64,000 nucleotides of DNA from Phytophthora colocasiae (lineage: Eukaryota; Oomycota; Peronosporomycetes; Peronosporales; Peronosporaceae), in NCBI GenBank assembly GCA_018806915.1, contig JAGKQI010000088.1:806001-870000 (forward strand). Direction: 5' to 3'. Below the pieces are notes generated by a model. It was not told the DNA's origin. It saw only the letters and a list, made by a program, of their open reading frames with translations, and made no database searches. How positions within the stretch are numbered: position 1 is the first letter of the stretch; the number at the start of each line of letters is the position of its first letter. The translations under genes were made by a program, and so were the position numbers. This document shows, piece after piece, positions 22,229 through 33,385 of this stretch.

Positions 22229-23513
22229 TTAGTTCAGCGTCGACTTCGAAATCCTCATCGTTCTCTTCTTTTTTCTCTTCTTCACCTTCATTCCAGCGCT
22301 GCTGGAATTTGCGCCCATATACATCGTGTCGCCATATAAACCACTCATCAGGAATGGGGAGAACCCCGCGCTAGCGATAGAATTGTCAATGACCGACTGA
22401 TCTGTCTCTTTCCACGCTTGGTGGACCCACCGAGTTACCACCTCAACGTTTGGGGGCCTCGGATTCCCTGCTCTCGTGTATTCCACACGATCGGAGTTTT
22501 CCAGTCGTCAATTAACAAAGAATGTCCTTGAACGGCTTGTAAATACCGATATCCCCTGCTTGAAGGTAAGCGGTGAGGCCTCCAGGAACCACGCACAGAC
22601 CGATGTTCCGTTTAGAGCACTTTGCTTTCACAGCTTTGGATATGTGAGCACTCATGCTGTCCCAAACAAGCCCTTTACCAGCCGCTTGAAGCACCGTAGG
22701 AAACACCGTATCAATCCAGTTCATGAGAAGCTCCGAATCAACCCATGCTTTAGGTTGGTACGCGACATAGGTAGGTCCTTGTCGCTCGTTCTTGCGTGAT
22801 CCTTTCTTATGCTTCCAGATCACTAGCGGGGGGAGTTTCACGCCCGTAGCCGTGACAGCAAGAACGGCCGTTACACGCATCGAGGTAAATCCAGTTGATC
22901 GCACGACAACATGGCGACTGCCGCGTACTTCAACAGTTTGCTCGCGAGCATCTTCGAAGTAGACGGCTGTCTCGTCCATAAGAACAGTGTTGGCAAAATT
23001 GAAAGAGCTCTTCTTGTCTGATAGAAATCTCATGTATGCAACGGCTCGGTCAACCAGTTGATCGTCACTCAGAGTAGTAAGGTTGGTCTGACGTCGGAGG
23101 GACAGGTCGTTGCGTTTCATGAAGCCGCTCACCCAGTGAGACGAGGCCTGAAAAGATCGGATCATCGAGTTATCGACTTCAGCGTAGATTTGTAGTGCCT
23201 GAATAGCAATCCATTCTCTTGTCACTATCTCTTTCTTCAACCTCCGAAGGACGATCGATTCGAGAAACAAGTCTTCAAACTATCCCAACGCCTTTTTGCG
23301 GCCTCCACCGGCTAGCCTCATTTGGTGGGGTTGCGCCGCCCAAATTTCGTCACGCTTACGCCACCAACGCCGAACTGTACCAGGGTCTAGTTTCCACCCA
23401 TGCGCACCAAAATGAGCAACAGCACGACTCGGAATCCCGCCTCCAGAAGTGTTGACCCAGTCCAGCACCTCTTTCTTCCTGGAGAGTGAAATCCCGGTCC
23501 GCCTTGTTGCCAT
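22229..23513 (-). pseudogene. pogo-type DDE transposase, interrupted
   Basis: From an ATG at 23513: an N-terminal helix-turn-helix (LSRKKEVLDWVNTSGGG, VRRWWRKRDEIWA), an in-frame TAG at 23282-23280, then the second DNA-binding domain (ASSHWVSGFMKRNDLSLRRQ) and a DDE_1 core with VLMDETAVYF (first Asp), GLVWDSMSAHIS (second Asp) and DIGIYKPFKD near the third acidic site. The frame then stops at 22512 and a C-terminal piece (NVEVVTRWVHQAWKE) continues in another frame to 22229. One nonsense change plus one frameshift: a dead but fairly young copy. Confidence 0.85.
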
Positions 23514-23769
23514 GGTGAAAATTGCAATGTGAACAGATTGGTATGTCTGGATTGTTTCGAGGACGAGGTAGCTAAAATCTAATAATAGTCCGGGCTTAAA
23601 TATAATTATGGAAATTTATTTGAAGACCGGGGTTGTATTTGATACAGGGCTTTTATACTTTCTGATGTAAGCTAATTTTGGGACCGGGCTTTTATTTCCT
23701 ACGGGGCTTGTATACGGTAAAATCTGTTATTAAATCGCTAGCGAAACGATAAGTCCACTAAGTAGGTAA

Positions 23770-24110
23770 TCAACTTCTTCTTCTTCTACGTCCAGATGGC
23801 CATATCTTGCAGCTTCAGTAACCACGTCGTCCATATCAATCTTACTAAGGTCTCATCTTCTTCCCCACAAGTGTCAGTGCAATTGAATGTAAGTACTGAA
23901 CGACGTTGAGATGCTCATTCCTCGCTGCAGCAGCCATTTCACCCGTAAATAGCGGTGGAACGAACCAAAAATTAATGTGCACACGGAGTAATTCAGCCTT
24001 AGGATCATCGTTACTTTGAGCCCACAATCATTTTGGCCCCCGTGTGCGAGCATCATTCCGTCTATCGTTGGTTTGCTCAAGCAGCCAACAGACAACATCA
24101 CTAACTTATC
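23770..24110 (-). pseudogene. Ankyrin-repeat pseudogene fragment
   Basis: The minus strand holds MAAAARNEHLNVVQYLHSIA, then LTLVGKK, matching the unit around 3665-3730 (LEIVQYLHTVALTLAGKK). Several frames are needed. It looks like the other half of the ankyrin scrap at 20843, separated by the pogo-like insertion. Confidence 0.75.
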
Positions 24111-24686
24111 ATCGATTCCTTCTTCTCTAACCTATGATAACTGATCTCGCATTTGGCTCAGCAGCGGGTGATCTTTCACTTCTAGCTCTGAGTCCCAGTT
24201 CCTTCGACATTCTACAAGTGCCTGTTGGAATTAAACAAATGTTTGACCAGCAAAGTGACGTGTAATTTGCTTTGGTGTGTATTCACTCTTTGTATGTGAG
24301 GGCAACAGGTGCCTCTTGCCATTTACTTAATCAACAGCAGGACTTCCTTACGATCTGCTTTGCTCAGCTAAAGCAAATCCAGGATAGCCAATTGGAGGTT
24401 GTAGAGGTGTGAAACACCCTGAGGTGTTGATAACCGACGAAGGCAGAGTTCCCAATGCGGTAGTTTAGTTGCTAAGGATAGATCCGGCAGGAGCTCGAGG
24501 AGGAGGAGTTCCAACTCCTCCCTCATTTTCAAATCTCCTCGCTGCAGCTAAAACCTCCAAACTAGTTTCTCGGACAAAACCAACCTCTTCATGGCTCCAA
24601 GTTATTTCTACCTTCGCCCGGGGAGTTTCAGCTAAGTAGGCTTTACGTATGGCCAAACGGAAGGGGCCCTTACGCGTGGAGGCAAG
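24111..24686. other. Non-coding stretch before the DIRS-like element
   Basis: No supported gene. A short minus-strand frame (24656-24465) is open but unrecognised. The left end of the DIRS-like element may lie here; I could not identify its split or inverted terminal repeats. Confidence 0.35.
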
Positions 24687-24983
24687 GTGAAAGCCAAGTT
24701 AGTCCGGAGTGGACGGTGGGCGGAAGAACCAGTGGAGTCAGTGGAGCTAACGTCTGAAGAGCTAACGACGCGCGTCGTGTCGGAGGAAGAAGCTCGCTGT
24801 GGAGTCGGCACTTATGTCGGAGGCGTCATCTGCACCTCAAGGGTTGGTACTAACGGGATACGAGCCTGGGAATATGGGTTAAAAAAAAAAAGTCGTCGGC
24901 TACCGATGGGCAAAAGATCACCCTCAAGGGTGGCTGGATGTTAACTTCGGTGGGGACGTGACCTCCATCCCGTACATAGCCGA

Positions 24984-26513
24984 TTGAATTCAAGACATCG
25001 CTGTCGAAGTGTACGCTCTACAGCCCTGCCGCGGCAAAGCACCAGTCTAGTGATGCTTGACGAGATAAAGCAAAGACACCAACAAGTGTACAAAATGTTC
25101 AACGGAATTGACCAAGAAGCCCAAAGAGACGCTAAAGTCCTTCTCAACTTAGCCGATGATAGTGCTTTCGATGAGACTGCATGTCTGCCCCTTCTGGATA
25201 TCACGAGCTTTGACATTTCTGTTGTGCCTATCCGGCATGTTCTCGACTACGTCTACTACAAGGAGGGTGGACGTCCGCATCCGACGGGCAAAATCTTTGG
25301 AGACACAATATTCGATGAACCCGACGCTTCACACGCAGTAAATACGTCTGCTCATGCAGAAACTTTGATGGCGACCGATGGTCTAAGTGACTCTGATGAC
25401 GATGTCGCGCCACCTCCAGCAGCGGCCCAGGCAGCGGGTAGTGCTCAGTCTGTGGCAAAGCGTAGAAGGCTTAATGCACCTGCAAGTGCAGCCGCGGATG
25501 GCTTGCCCGGCACTTCGCAATTGGGTCGTGATGTTGATAGTCTCATCTCCCTTCAGCGTCATGGTTTGGAGTCTCCGAACGTGGTCCTGAGCTCAACGCG
25601 GCACAACGCAATCAGCACCGACAAAAATCATTTCACTCCGACGGGAACCCAAACGTCGATTCATCTGGCCCTTATTGACGGTAAGTACGCTACAATGTCT
25701 CCACAACGATTTGTGGAATTTGTTCAGATTTACTGGAGGAAGTTCGGCTTCTTCCCACACCCTGCTGTCTTGCGAGCGCTGTTTGGATGGGACTTCGGTA
25801 CTCGGGGGTTCTCAATTTTGCATTTCCGACGTATGATGGAGCAGGAAAAGCGCGAACGAACGAGAGGAACTGACATGGGTAACTTCTCCCGGAAGAACAG
25901 TCTGCCGGCGTTGCCATCAACGGTTAACTTTTCCGATGTTATAGGAGCGGTTGAAGTTCTCTGCACACTTGCTCAGCAAATGTACAAACTCATCGTTCAC
26001 GACACCTTTGTAGCAGCGGCCTTCCTGAGTGAACTGCGTGTGAGCGACTTACCAATTTCTCATGACGCGGAACTGGAGATTTCAGCCTAGATAGACGATC
26101 GCCTGGAGTTATTCCGTCTCTGGATTGCCGAAGAGAATTGGTCGGAGGTGAGGAACCTGAAGACACACTTTAAGGCATCGCACGAGTCATTTACAATCGT
26201 GCATCAAACCATTCTCCGACGGGATGTCTGTGCATCTTTAAAGGAGGTGCACCAAGCGACATCTCGCCATGAATCTCGAGCTGGTGGACACAACGGAAAG
26301 CGCATCCCGATACCAGCAGAAATTCGCAAGGCAGTGCCAAAGCAAGCCGGCAAGGCTATCTGTCTGCGGTTTCTCTCGGCCCAAGGATGCCGCGGGAAAA
26401 ACGGCAATTGTGTCATAAGGAACCTCTGCCATTTTAGGCCGGCTACCCTTCCCGAAAATGTCCGAGACTTCATCACCAAGAACTACGGAGGGCTAGCTAC
26501 CGACATGCAATGA
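24984..26513 (+). pseudogene. DIRS-like gag region with in-frame stop
   Basis: One frame from at least 24984 to 26513, with a stop TAG at 26088-26090. It contains VVPIRHVLDYVYYKEGGRP (matching RHAVDYAFFVDGNRR in the second DIRS fragment at 60754), a nuclear-localisation-like KRRRL, and FVQIYWRKFGFFPHPAVLRA. The last part has a Cys/His cluster (ICLRFLSAQGCRGKNGNC, VIRNLCHF), likely the RNA-binding zinc finger. The same frame extends upstream to 24687 after another stop at 24942. Gag function is inferred from position and from the zinc finger. Confidence 0.7.
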
Positions 26514-26558
26514 CTAGGTCACGCTCCTCCCCTCCAACACAACAATCGAAGCACTCAG

Positions 26559-28815
26559 GTGCCGGTTCATACCGATAGTCGCTGTCAACAGCAAGATCCG
26601 TCATCGGATTCGGCCACGCCGGGACCGCTTGATGAGCTCATGCTTTCAAGCCCGTCCATCACACCGCTCAACTCGCTCAAGCGAGTGGACCCGTCTTTCA
26701 ATGGATCGTTCAACCGGCTCAAGCCGACGAGCTCATCCAACCCCCAAATCCTCACTCGACTCGGGTCAGTGAAGTCCTTAGACGTTGAGCTTCAAACGAT
26801 GCCACACGCTGCTTCTGTACGATCACCAGAGCCAAAACGCGATGATTCGCTGGCTGAAGCCTTTATTCAGGGCTTACGGCAGCGCTTTGAATCAACCAAA
26901 AAGGGTTTATCGCCGATTAACTGAGTTCTATCAAGACAAAGCGGCGGTGACATTCGATGCGGCGTTGCAACGATACGACCTCGCACTACCAGAACCGACG
27001 GCGGCCTCAGTCCTTAAGGAGGGACATACCACATATCTACTTGACCGGAACAAACAAGCAGTGCACAGTGAACTCATCCGACGATCAGGGCTTCAACTTC
27101 CAGAATTTGTAAGGCTTCTTCGAGGAGAATCGTCATTCGACTCTCGCCCGAACAAGGCTCTACACGATCCATCAGGCTCACCTCACTGGCAGAGGTATCG
27201 CCACAGGTTGCGATGGGAGCGTATTGTGAAGGGTGGGGTAGAGCCGAGCTGGAAGTCGCCATTCACAGCACAAAGCTCGCCTCCACCTAACCATGGTTCT
27301 GCGCTGCGTGCATTAAACATGATTACAAAGCATCTGCGTGAAGGCCAAGATACGAACCGTTACCTGATTCTCGACATCGACTTGCTATCGATATTGGAAG
27401 GAATTACCTGTAGCCCCTTTGGTGCCGTACAAAAAGGCGAGGTTGAGTTATCTCTTGACGCCCGCATCATCCACGACCTCTCCTTCCCACAGGGAGACTC
27501 CGTCAACGATAACACAATCACAGATCATGAGGTGGAAGTTTGTTATGACGGACCTGACGCTCTCGCTCGTCGCTGTCTGGGATGAGTTCCCAGGATCGCA
27601 ACGAATGTCCACTGGAGATGTCAAGGGAGCCTTCCGAAATATTCCCATGTCTGCCGATCATGTCGACCGCTTCGCCAGGACGATACCGGAATTGGGGGTG
27701 CTGGTAATTGATCTTTGTTGTCCGTTTGGCTGGACCAACTCCCCTTCCTCCTACTGGGTGGCTGGTGGCGCGATTGGACACCTTTACGCCAGCACAGGGC
27801 CTAAATGGCCCCACCAACCTGATGATGGTCGAGCTAACTTCGACGCTAAGACGTGGTGTGACGACCACATCCGATATCGGCACCAGGTTGTCGGAAGCTC
27901 AGTTGGCTCTCCGGTCAGCAATGATCACAATGCTGGGACCAGAGGCTTGCAACGATGAAAAGTTTTCTTCTTGGTTTGAGAAAGGTCGAGCTTTTGGTCT
28001 GGACTGGGACATGCTGGGCCATACCGTCTCGATGCCAAGAGAGAAAGTCGAGAAAGCATTGCGTCGGCTTCATGATATGCTGGCCAGTGTCAGAACGACC
28101 CGAACGCATCTACTAAAACTCTTGGGAAGCCTGCGTCACGCCGTCACGTGTATTCGACCAGCGGCCCCGTTCTTTCAACGGGTATCTGCTTTGGCCCGAT
28201 TTGCACCGCGGTACGGCTCGGTGAAAGTATCTGCGGCTGCAAAAGAAGATTTGCGCTGGTTCGAGATGATCTTACAGATCGGAAGTCTTAACAGTGTGCC
28301 AATGGCTAGATTCACTCGCCAAGATGTGCCAGACTTTCACACCCACATGGATGCAAGTGACCGAGGTCTTTGTGCACTTTTTCCAGCGCAAAGACAATTT
28401 CTCCAAGTGGAGTTTGATGCTGAGGAGCTGACATTGATCAGTCGATGCAATGAAGTGGGCGACAACGAGTTCTGTATCAACGTTCGCGAGCTAATGAGAG
28501 CTGTATTCGCTGCACTAGTGTGGGCTCACCTCTGGAGAAACCGTGATGGCAGGGATGCACATGTTCGATTTTGGATCGACAATACGTCAGCAGTTCCCTG
28601 GAGCAACCACAAATCGAGTCGCAACAGCACGGCACCTACGCATTCTAGGTCTTTGCGAGGTACAAAAGAGTTTCTACTATTCAGCAGCCCACGTGGCCGG
28701 TGTGGAAAATGAGATGGCGGATGCTGGGAGCAGGGTGTGGCAGTCGCCGAAGTCGGCGATCATTTTTGCTAACTTGTGTGCTGGATGGTCGCAGGTTTCT
28801 GTCCCGAACGATTGA
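26559..28815 (+). pseudogene. DIRS-like reverse transcriptase and RNase H, frameshifted
   Basis: Pieces at 26559-26924, 26785-27585, 27419-27958, 27708-28712 and 28543-28815 in three frames. Recognisable parts: CSPFGAVQKG and ARIIHDLSFPQGDSVND (fingers), MSTGDVKGAFRNIPM (first catalytic Asp), CCPFGWTNSPSSYWVAGGAI, TWCDDHI (catalytic Asp pair), then LLKLLGSLRHAVTCIRPAAP (thumb) and an RNase H with HMDASDRG, FCINVRELMRAV, FWIDNTSAV and AHVAGVENEMADAGSR. Frame changes lie near 26900, 27575, 27870 and 28650. It cannot be translated as one protein. Confidence 0.85.
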
Positions 28816-29807
28816 CGAAATCTCTCGCATCTTTGGGTGCGTTGCTGCGAGCAAGGGCACTTGCCCAGTCTTCCAGGAAGCAATACTCACGCGCATGGGA
28901 GCAATGGTGTGCTTGGTGCGTCATGGTGGAGTATAATCCGTGGCTGTCCGCTACCGACAAGAACACGAACGCGGTACAGCTTGGCGCTTTCGCCGTCTAC
29001 TTATGGAAGTTCGGCATGAACCGTCAGCGCATCGGCAACACTTACTCGACCATCTGCAATAAGATAGTGCCGCCGGAACACGGCAGGATACGACCCCGGC
29101 GTCAACGCGAGTCATGCTATTTTGCTACGTGGAATCCGTCGCTTTACTGATCCGGTGGTGAAGCAGCAGTCATTGACCGCACGACTACTCCGATTCATCT
29201 TCCAGGACATCGACTTATCGCAGCCGCACGACCAATTACTGTGGGGTGGTCTGCTACTGGGGTATTTCTTCTTGCTCAGACGTTCCGAGTACCTCTTCAT
29301 AGGAAAAAAGGTACACAGCTACGTTCTGCGCCTCAAGGCTATCAAATTCCTAAATTGTGATGAGCAACCTGTGGCACCTAAGCGAGTCCAACTCGTGGGG
29401 ATCACGTTAAACAGCGCCAAGAACAACCAGTTCGGTCGGGAGGAGGTGCGGTACCAGTACAGATCCGGTGACAAATTGCTCTGTCCTGTCCGGGCAGCTC
29501 GTTGGGTGTACAAGGCGGCAGCGAGACTCGGAACAGCACCAGAAGACCCAGCGCTAGCAATGCCGCGCAGGGTATCTCGGCGGAGGAGGTCGCCACGACG
29601 ATTAAGAATGCAGCGAAGAAATGTGGGTTCAATCCAGCCCAGTATTCGACTCATTCAGTTCGAATCGGTGGGGCAACAGCACTGCTCAATGTCGGGGCTG
29701 ATCGACTAGTCATTAAGCTCATGGGCCGATGGCTTTCGAATGCCTTCGAAGACTACCCCGTTTTGACAGCAAAAGGGACCACGCATCTATCGCGGCACAT
29801 GTGCTAA
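28776..29807 (+). pseudogene. DIRS-like tyrosine recombinase, frameshifted
   Basis: Three pieces (28776-29150, 29122-29709, 29502-29807). The N-terminal SAM-like part reads ARALAQSSRKQYSRAWEQWC; the catalytic part has GYFFLLRRSEYL (first Arg), THSVRIGGATALLNVGAD (HxxR) and MGRWLSNAFEDYPVL (Trp and nucleophile Tyr). All hallmarks of the DIRS recombinase, which inserts circular DNA copies without target duplications. Frame changes near 29130 and 29560 make it inactive. Confidence 0.85.
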
Positions 29808-29862
29808 AGATCAGACGCGCCGTGCCAGCCAAATCAAGTGGGGTAGCCGCCACGCCACGCCC

Positions 29863-30237
29863 TCAGTGGTGGCACAATGCATGAACTACATTTTTGCCCC
29901 AACGGAAGCATTGTTGGAAAGCGTTTGTAAACGGGATGCGCAATTGCTGCAAGGTGAGACCAGCTCGACCTAAATCCATCTTAGCAACCTTCAGGATTGC
30001 CGGCAACACACTCTTGTCCAATTGGTCGGCGAGGGATTCAAGCCCGCTTCTCTCTTCGTTGACAGCCTCGTAGTCCTCGTGGCGTCGAAGGAACCGGTTG
30101 GTGTTTAGCGACAAAGCAGCGTCTACTGGGATCACTTTCGCCACTTGCGTATGGTCGAAGTCCGTGGTACCAGAGACGTCGCCGAAGCTTGCGAGGATGG
30201 CGGTCGCAGCCAACAAGGTGACGTAAGAAAAGCGCAT
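29863..30237 (-). CDS. RXLR-dEER secreted effector
   Basis: 124 residues, single exon, minus strand. Residues 1-23 form a signal peptide (MRFSYVTLLAATAILASFGD), followed by RFLR at 48-51 and NEER at 60-63: a canonical RXLR-dEER pair at the normal distance. Known for the family: such proteins are secreted by oomycete pathogens and act inside plant cells. The mature C-terminus (about 60 residues; LDKSVLPAILKVAKMDLGRA, W113) is helical and short, with no clear full WY fold, so its host target cannot be guessed. An oomycete Inr/FPR promoter element lies about 46 bp upstream. The gene ends 53 bp from a DIRS-like recombinase remnant on the opposite strand. The ORF is intact. Confidence 0.9.
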   Translation of the reverse strand: MRFSYVTLLAATAILASFGDVSGTTDFDHTQVAKVIPVDAALSLNTNRFLRRHEDYEAVNEERSGLESLADQLDKSVLPAILKVAKMDLGRAGLTLQQLRIPFTNAFQQCFRWGKNVVHALCHH

Positions 30238-30282
30238 TGGGGTTGATTTCTTGGGTGTCTGGTATGAACTGTTTTTTTGAGC

Positions 30283-30297
30283 AAATTGCGAAGTGAG
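30283..30297 (-). promoter_or_regulatory. Oomycete Inr/FPR core promoter of the RXLR gene
   Basis: On the minus strand CTCACTTCGCAATTT fits the oomycete initiator plus flanking promoter region consensus (TCAYTYY followed by CAWTTT). It lies 46-60 bp upstream of the effector ATG, the usual distance for a transcription start. Confidence 0.75.
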
Positions 30298-31163
30298 GTA
30301 TGATGTAGTTGTATTTTAGTGATTCTCATAGTATTTGGCCTTCGAAAAACGTAGTATCTCGAAAAGCTCAATACTAATAATAGTATCATAACTTACGAAT
30401 CACGTCGATGAGGCTTGCCAGTTAGTTGACTGTAGAAAGAAGAAGGGCAACTAGTCAAGGTGACTGAAAGAAAAGCTGTGCCAAAGGTACAGATCTATTA
30501 ACTACAGGAATGTCTAAGTACATGCGCAACTAGTACTACTCATTTGTTGTCTTTACTAATACAGTAGTACAGTCACTAAGTCATACTGGAGCAAACATAC
30601 TTTGATTCAGGTACACAATTTGTGATTCGCGGATAAGTAGCTGTTTTCCGTAGGAGTTGCGATCAGGATTGCTAAGTGCTGATTCACTCTTAGCTGGCTG
30701 TGAGTCTAGCTGAGATTCAGTGTGGTCTCAGGTGACCTGCCATGTCCAAGGTTTGAGCTGCCTCGAGCCGCCTGCCTTGACTTGGTCAACTGTCCTGCCG
30801 CAGTGGGAAAAGATAACCTTCAAGCCAGCTGTAGCTGGGGAGAGTCCGGCTACAAACTCAAAGAGTGTTTGGTGGGGCGAGAAAGAAATATACGCTATTG
30901 TACATGTACGTCTGGGTAGAGCACCTTGGTTGGTACAGACAGCTTGGGGGAGGGGGGGGCGGGGGCATTTTGGTTGAAAAGCACAATTCTATGTACATCA
31001 TTCCAATTCAAAGCGATGTTTTTTATTTGACTTTCATAATACAGCTCGAGAGATTTCAAGGCGGAGTGGTTTTCAAGGTGTACTTGCAGCAATCTTTTCC
31101 GCCCAGAGAAAGTACCATCGTGAATCGCGATTGTGTCGTGTGTGCGAATCACGTTCGGTAATT
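30298..31163. other. Effector upstream region, no gene supported
   Basis: 866 bp of AT-richer DNA. It would hold the upstream control region of the effector. A plus-strand open frame at 30720-30977 (85 codons) overlaps another open frame and has no family I recognise; a G-run at about 30947-30964 is low-complexity. I see no transposon ends here. Confidence 0.4.
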
Positions 31164-31168
31164 CAATT

Positions 31169-31416
31169 TGTTATGAAGTCGCTCTCTTCCTGAACAAAAC
31201 CTTTATTCACGGCTTATCCTCTTGACTTCCTCTGTGCTCTCCTGCGCAGCTTCGACTCTGAGGTTGCTAACCAACCTCTCCTTCCTAACATGCACGATAG
31301 TCGCTCGCAGCTCCTGTAGATCTTGTTCAACCCCCTTCGCAGTTCTCACCAGCCTCGGTTGACACTGCATCGTCATTCTTGCTACCAGCAACCTGAAAAT
31401 GAGCAGAGTCGCAACA
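31169..31416 (-). repeat. Copia array LTR 1 (3' terminal)
   Basis: 248 bp, TGTTATG...GCAACA. Identical by eye to LTR 2. Confidence 0.93.
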
Positions 31417-31451
31417 TGCCGCCCTCCGAAGACAATTCTGCTTCGGAATCC

Positions 31452-32756
31452 TCACTTCCCTCGTTTATTCGCCTCACTGAATGCAGCTCGTCGTAACTCC
31501 CGAGGTGTAGCTTGCACATCAGGGCGCATATTAATCATCTTCGTCAACTGGCTAATTTTCATCGAGTTCAGCGGTTTAGCGAATAGGTCCGCAGGATTTT
31601 CGCCTCCATCCACCTTCCGCAACTTCACAGCTCCCTGTGCAGATTGTTCTCGCACGTAGTGATATCTTAGCTCAATGTGTCGCGTCTTTCGGCTATAGGT
31701 AGGATGATCTGCTAGTACCAACGCCGCTTGATTGTCAACACCCAAATCAAACTTCACAAGGTAATTAGGCACGATCTCCAGCAAAATATTGGTCAAAGCT
31801 CGTCCTTCTTGGCACGCTTCACAAGGGGCTACGTATTCAGCTTCAGCTGTACTTTGAGCCACCACACTCTGCCGACGCGCTGCCCAAGCAACAGGTCCTC
31901 CAGCCACCACCATGACGTATCCGGTAATGCTCTTACGGGTATCTGGACAATTTCCCCAGTCGGCGTCACAAAATCCGTTCTCGCCACCTTGTTTCCCAAA
32001 GTAGATGCCTCGTTCTTGTGTTGCTGCGAGATACCGAAGCACTCTTTTTACTGCTCTACCGTGAGATTTATTTGGCTTCTCAATAAATCTGCTCAAATAC
32101 CCAACACAATAAGCCAAGTCAGGACGTGTACTCGTAGCGAGGTACATTAGTGACCCAATAGCAGCTCGATAGGAAATTCCGGGTTCTTCGTCTGCGTCAA
32201 CAGCACTCTTCAGCTTCAAGTTCGTCTCCATAGGTGACCGGCTACCATGCGCACTCCCAAACCCAAATCGCTCGAGAACTTCCTTTGCGTATTTTGACTG
32301 GTGGAGAAACATCCCATGTTTATCAGCCTCTACTTGAATACCCAAGTAGTTGTGCAACCGTCCTTGGTCCTTAATCCCGTAGCTCTGGTTCAGCTCCTCG
32401 AAGAACTTCTTCTTCCAGTCCTCATCGTTTGTCCCACACACCAAGTCATCAACGTACACGAGAAGAATCGCGGCAACTCCGCCCTTCTTCCTGTACGAGT
32501 ACAAACATGGCACCGTAGTACTCTGTTGCCATCCACGCTCTGTCAGCCAAGTGTGCAGTTCATCATTCCATTCTTTGCCACTTTGGTGCAGTCCATACAG
32601 TGCATTTTTCACTTGTACACCCACCCTTTATCAATAGGGAATCCTGCAATTCTCCGAATGTAGTGAACTATCTTGAGCTTCGCGTTCAAGTATGCCGTGT
32701 TGATATCACACGCGAAGGGATCAAGATTCAGCAAAACACATAGTGCCACAAACAGT
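31452..32756 (-). pseudogene. Copia array copy A, reverse transcriptase C-part and RNase H
   Basis: After a TGA near 32756 the polymerase palm continues (CVLLNLDPFACDINTAYLNA), then a frame change near 32620, then KNALYGLHQSGKEWNDELHT, the catalytic LLVYVDDLVCG, YLGIQVEAD, IGSLMYLATSTRPDLAY and the RNase H (FCDADWGNCPDTRKSITGYV, AQSTAEAEYVA, LGVDNQAALVL, HIELRYHYVRE). The long frame 32624-31452 is intact here. The domain residues are normal Copia; only the joins are broken. Confidence 0.88.
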
Positions 32757-33322
32757 CAAAATGAATACATTCTGGCTACCGGAGAGAAAATCTCATCAAC
32801 AAAGAAATCAATTCCAGGTTCTTGGCGATCACCTCTGGCACACAGTCGAGGACGGAAACGAGTAATTTCTCCAGTATCATTCGTCTTCACTTGGTACCGC
32901 CACATCGTACCCAGCGCCTTCTTGCCTTCAGGAACTTCTGTTTCAGGTACTAGTTCGAGGACATCTTTCTCGACCATGGCAGCTATCTCCCGCTCCATAC
33001 CCTTCCACCATTCTTGACTTTGTGGTGATTCCATTGCTTCCTTGAATGACCGCGGCAGCTTTACTTCAGACGCATGCCACTCATGGACTCGATCTTTGTT
33101 TTGCTCGGACAGTACTGTCACGTACGCGAGAGCAGCAAATACAGCAAATCCCATGTCGTCCAACTCGCTTGGCGTCTCTGGCACGTCAACTTCGACAAGA
33201 CCAGTCTTCCGTTCATGTTCAGCAGGAGGTTCTGAGCTCTGGTGTTCTTCTGAAACTTCCAACACCAAATTCTCCGTCATTTTAGGAGGTTCTCGTCTTA
33301 GCCAACTCGCTTCTCGCTGCAC
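32757..33322 (-). pseudogene. Copia array copy A, reverse transcriptase N-part
   Basis: 188 codons: an acidic linker, then LPRSFKEAMESPQSQEWWKG, a stretch ending in LELVPETEVPEGKKALGTMW, and RFRPRLCARGDRQEPGIDFF with FSPVARM. The frame ends in TGA where an Arg (CGA) would be expected, a likely C-to-T nonsense change shared with copy B. Confidence 0.85.
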
Positions 33323-33385
33323 CTCATCATCTCTCTTGGGGCTTGTCGTCGTCGTACTTTGTTCCGGTATTTCACCTTTACGCCC

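Larger units (their letters stand above)
21504..23729 (-). mobile_element. pogo-like DNA transposon with TA target duplication
   Basis: Imperfect terminal repeats ACGGATTTTACCG (21506-21518) and the complement of ACAGATTTTACCG (23715-23727) are flanked by TA on both sides (21504-21505, 23728-23729). The element is 2,222 bp with a minus-strand DDE_1/pogo transposase. A second, smaller pogo-type element is nested in its 3' part. It lies between two ankyrin-gene scraps. Confidence 0.85.
24687..29809 (+). mobile_element. DIRS-like tyrosine-recombinase retrotransposon, decayed
   Basis: Order gag, reverse transcriptase, RNase H, tyrosine recombinase, with no LTR and no DDE integrase, which is diagnostic of DIRS-type elements. 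The coding sequence needs about seven frame changes and two in-frame stops. The 3' end is missing: the recombinase stop at 29807 is 53 bp from the stop of an effector gene on the other strand, too little for the terminal repeat complex. The 5' boundary given is only where coding potential begins. Confidence 0.8.

Noticed and set aside
30720..30977. 85-codon plus-strand frame upstream of the effector
   Set aside because: Two overlapping frames are open, no family recognised, no promoter or splice support.
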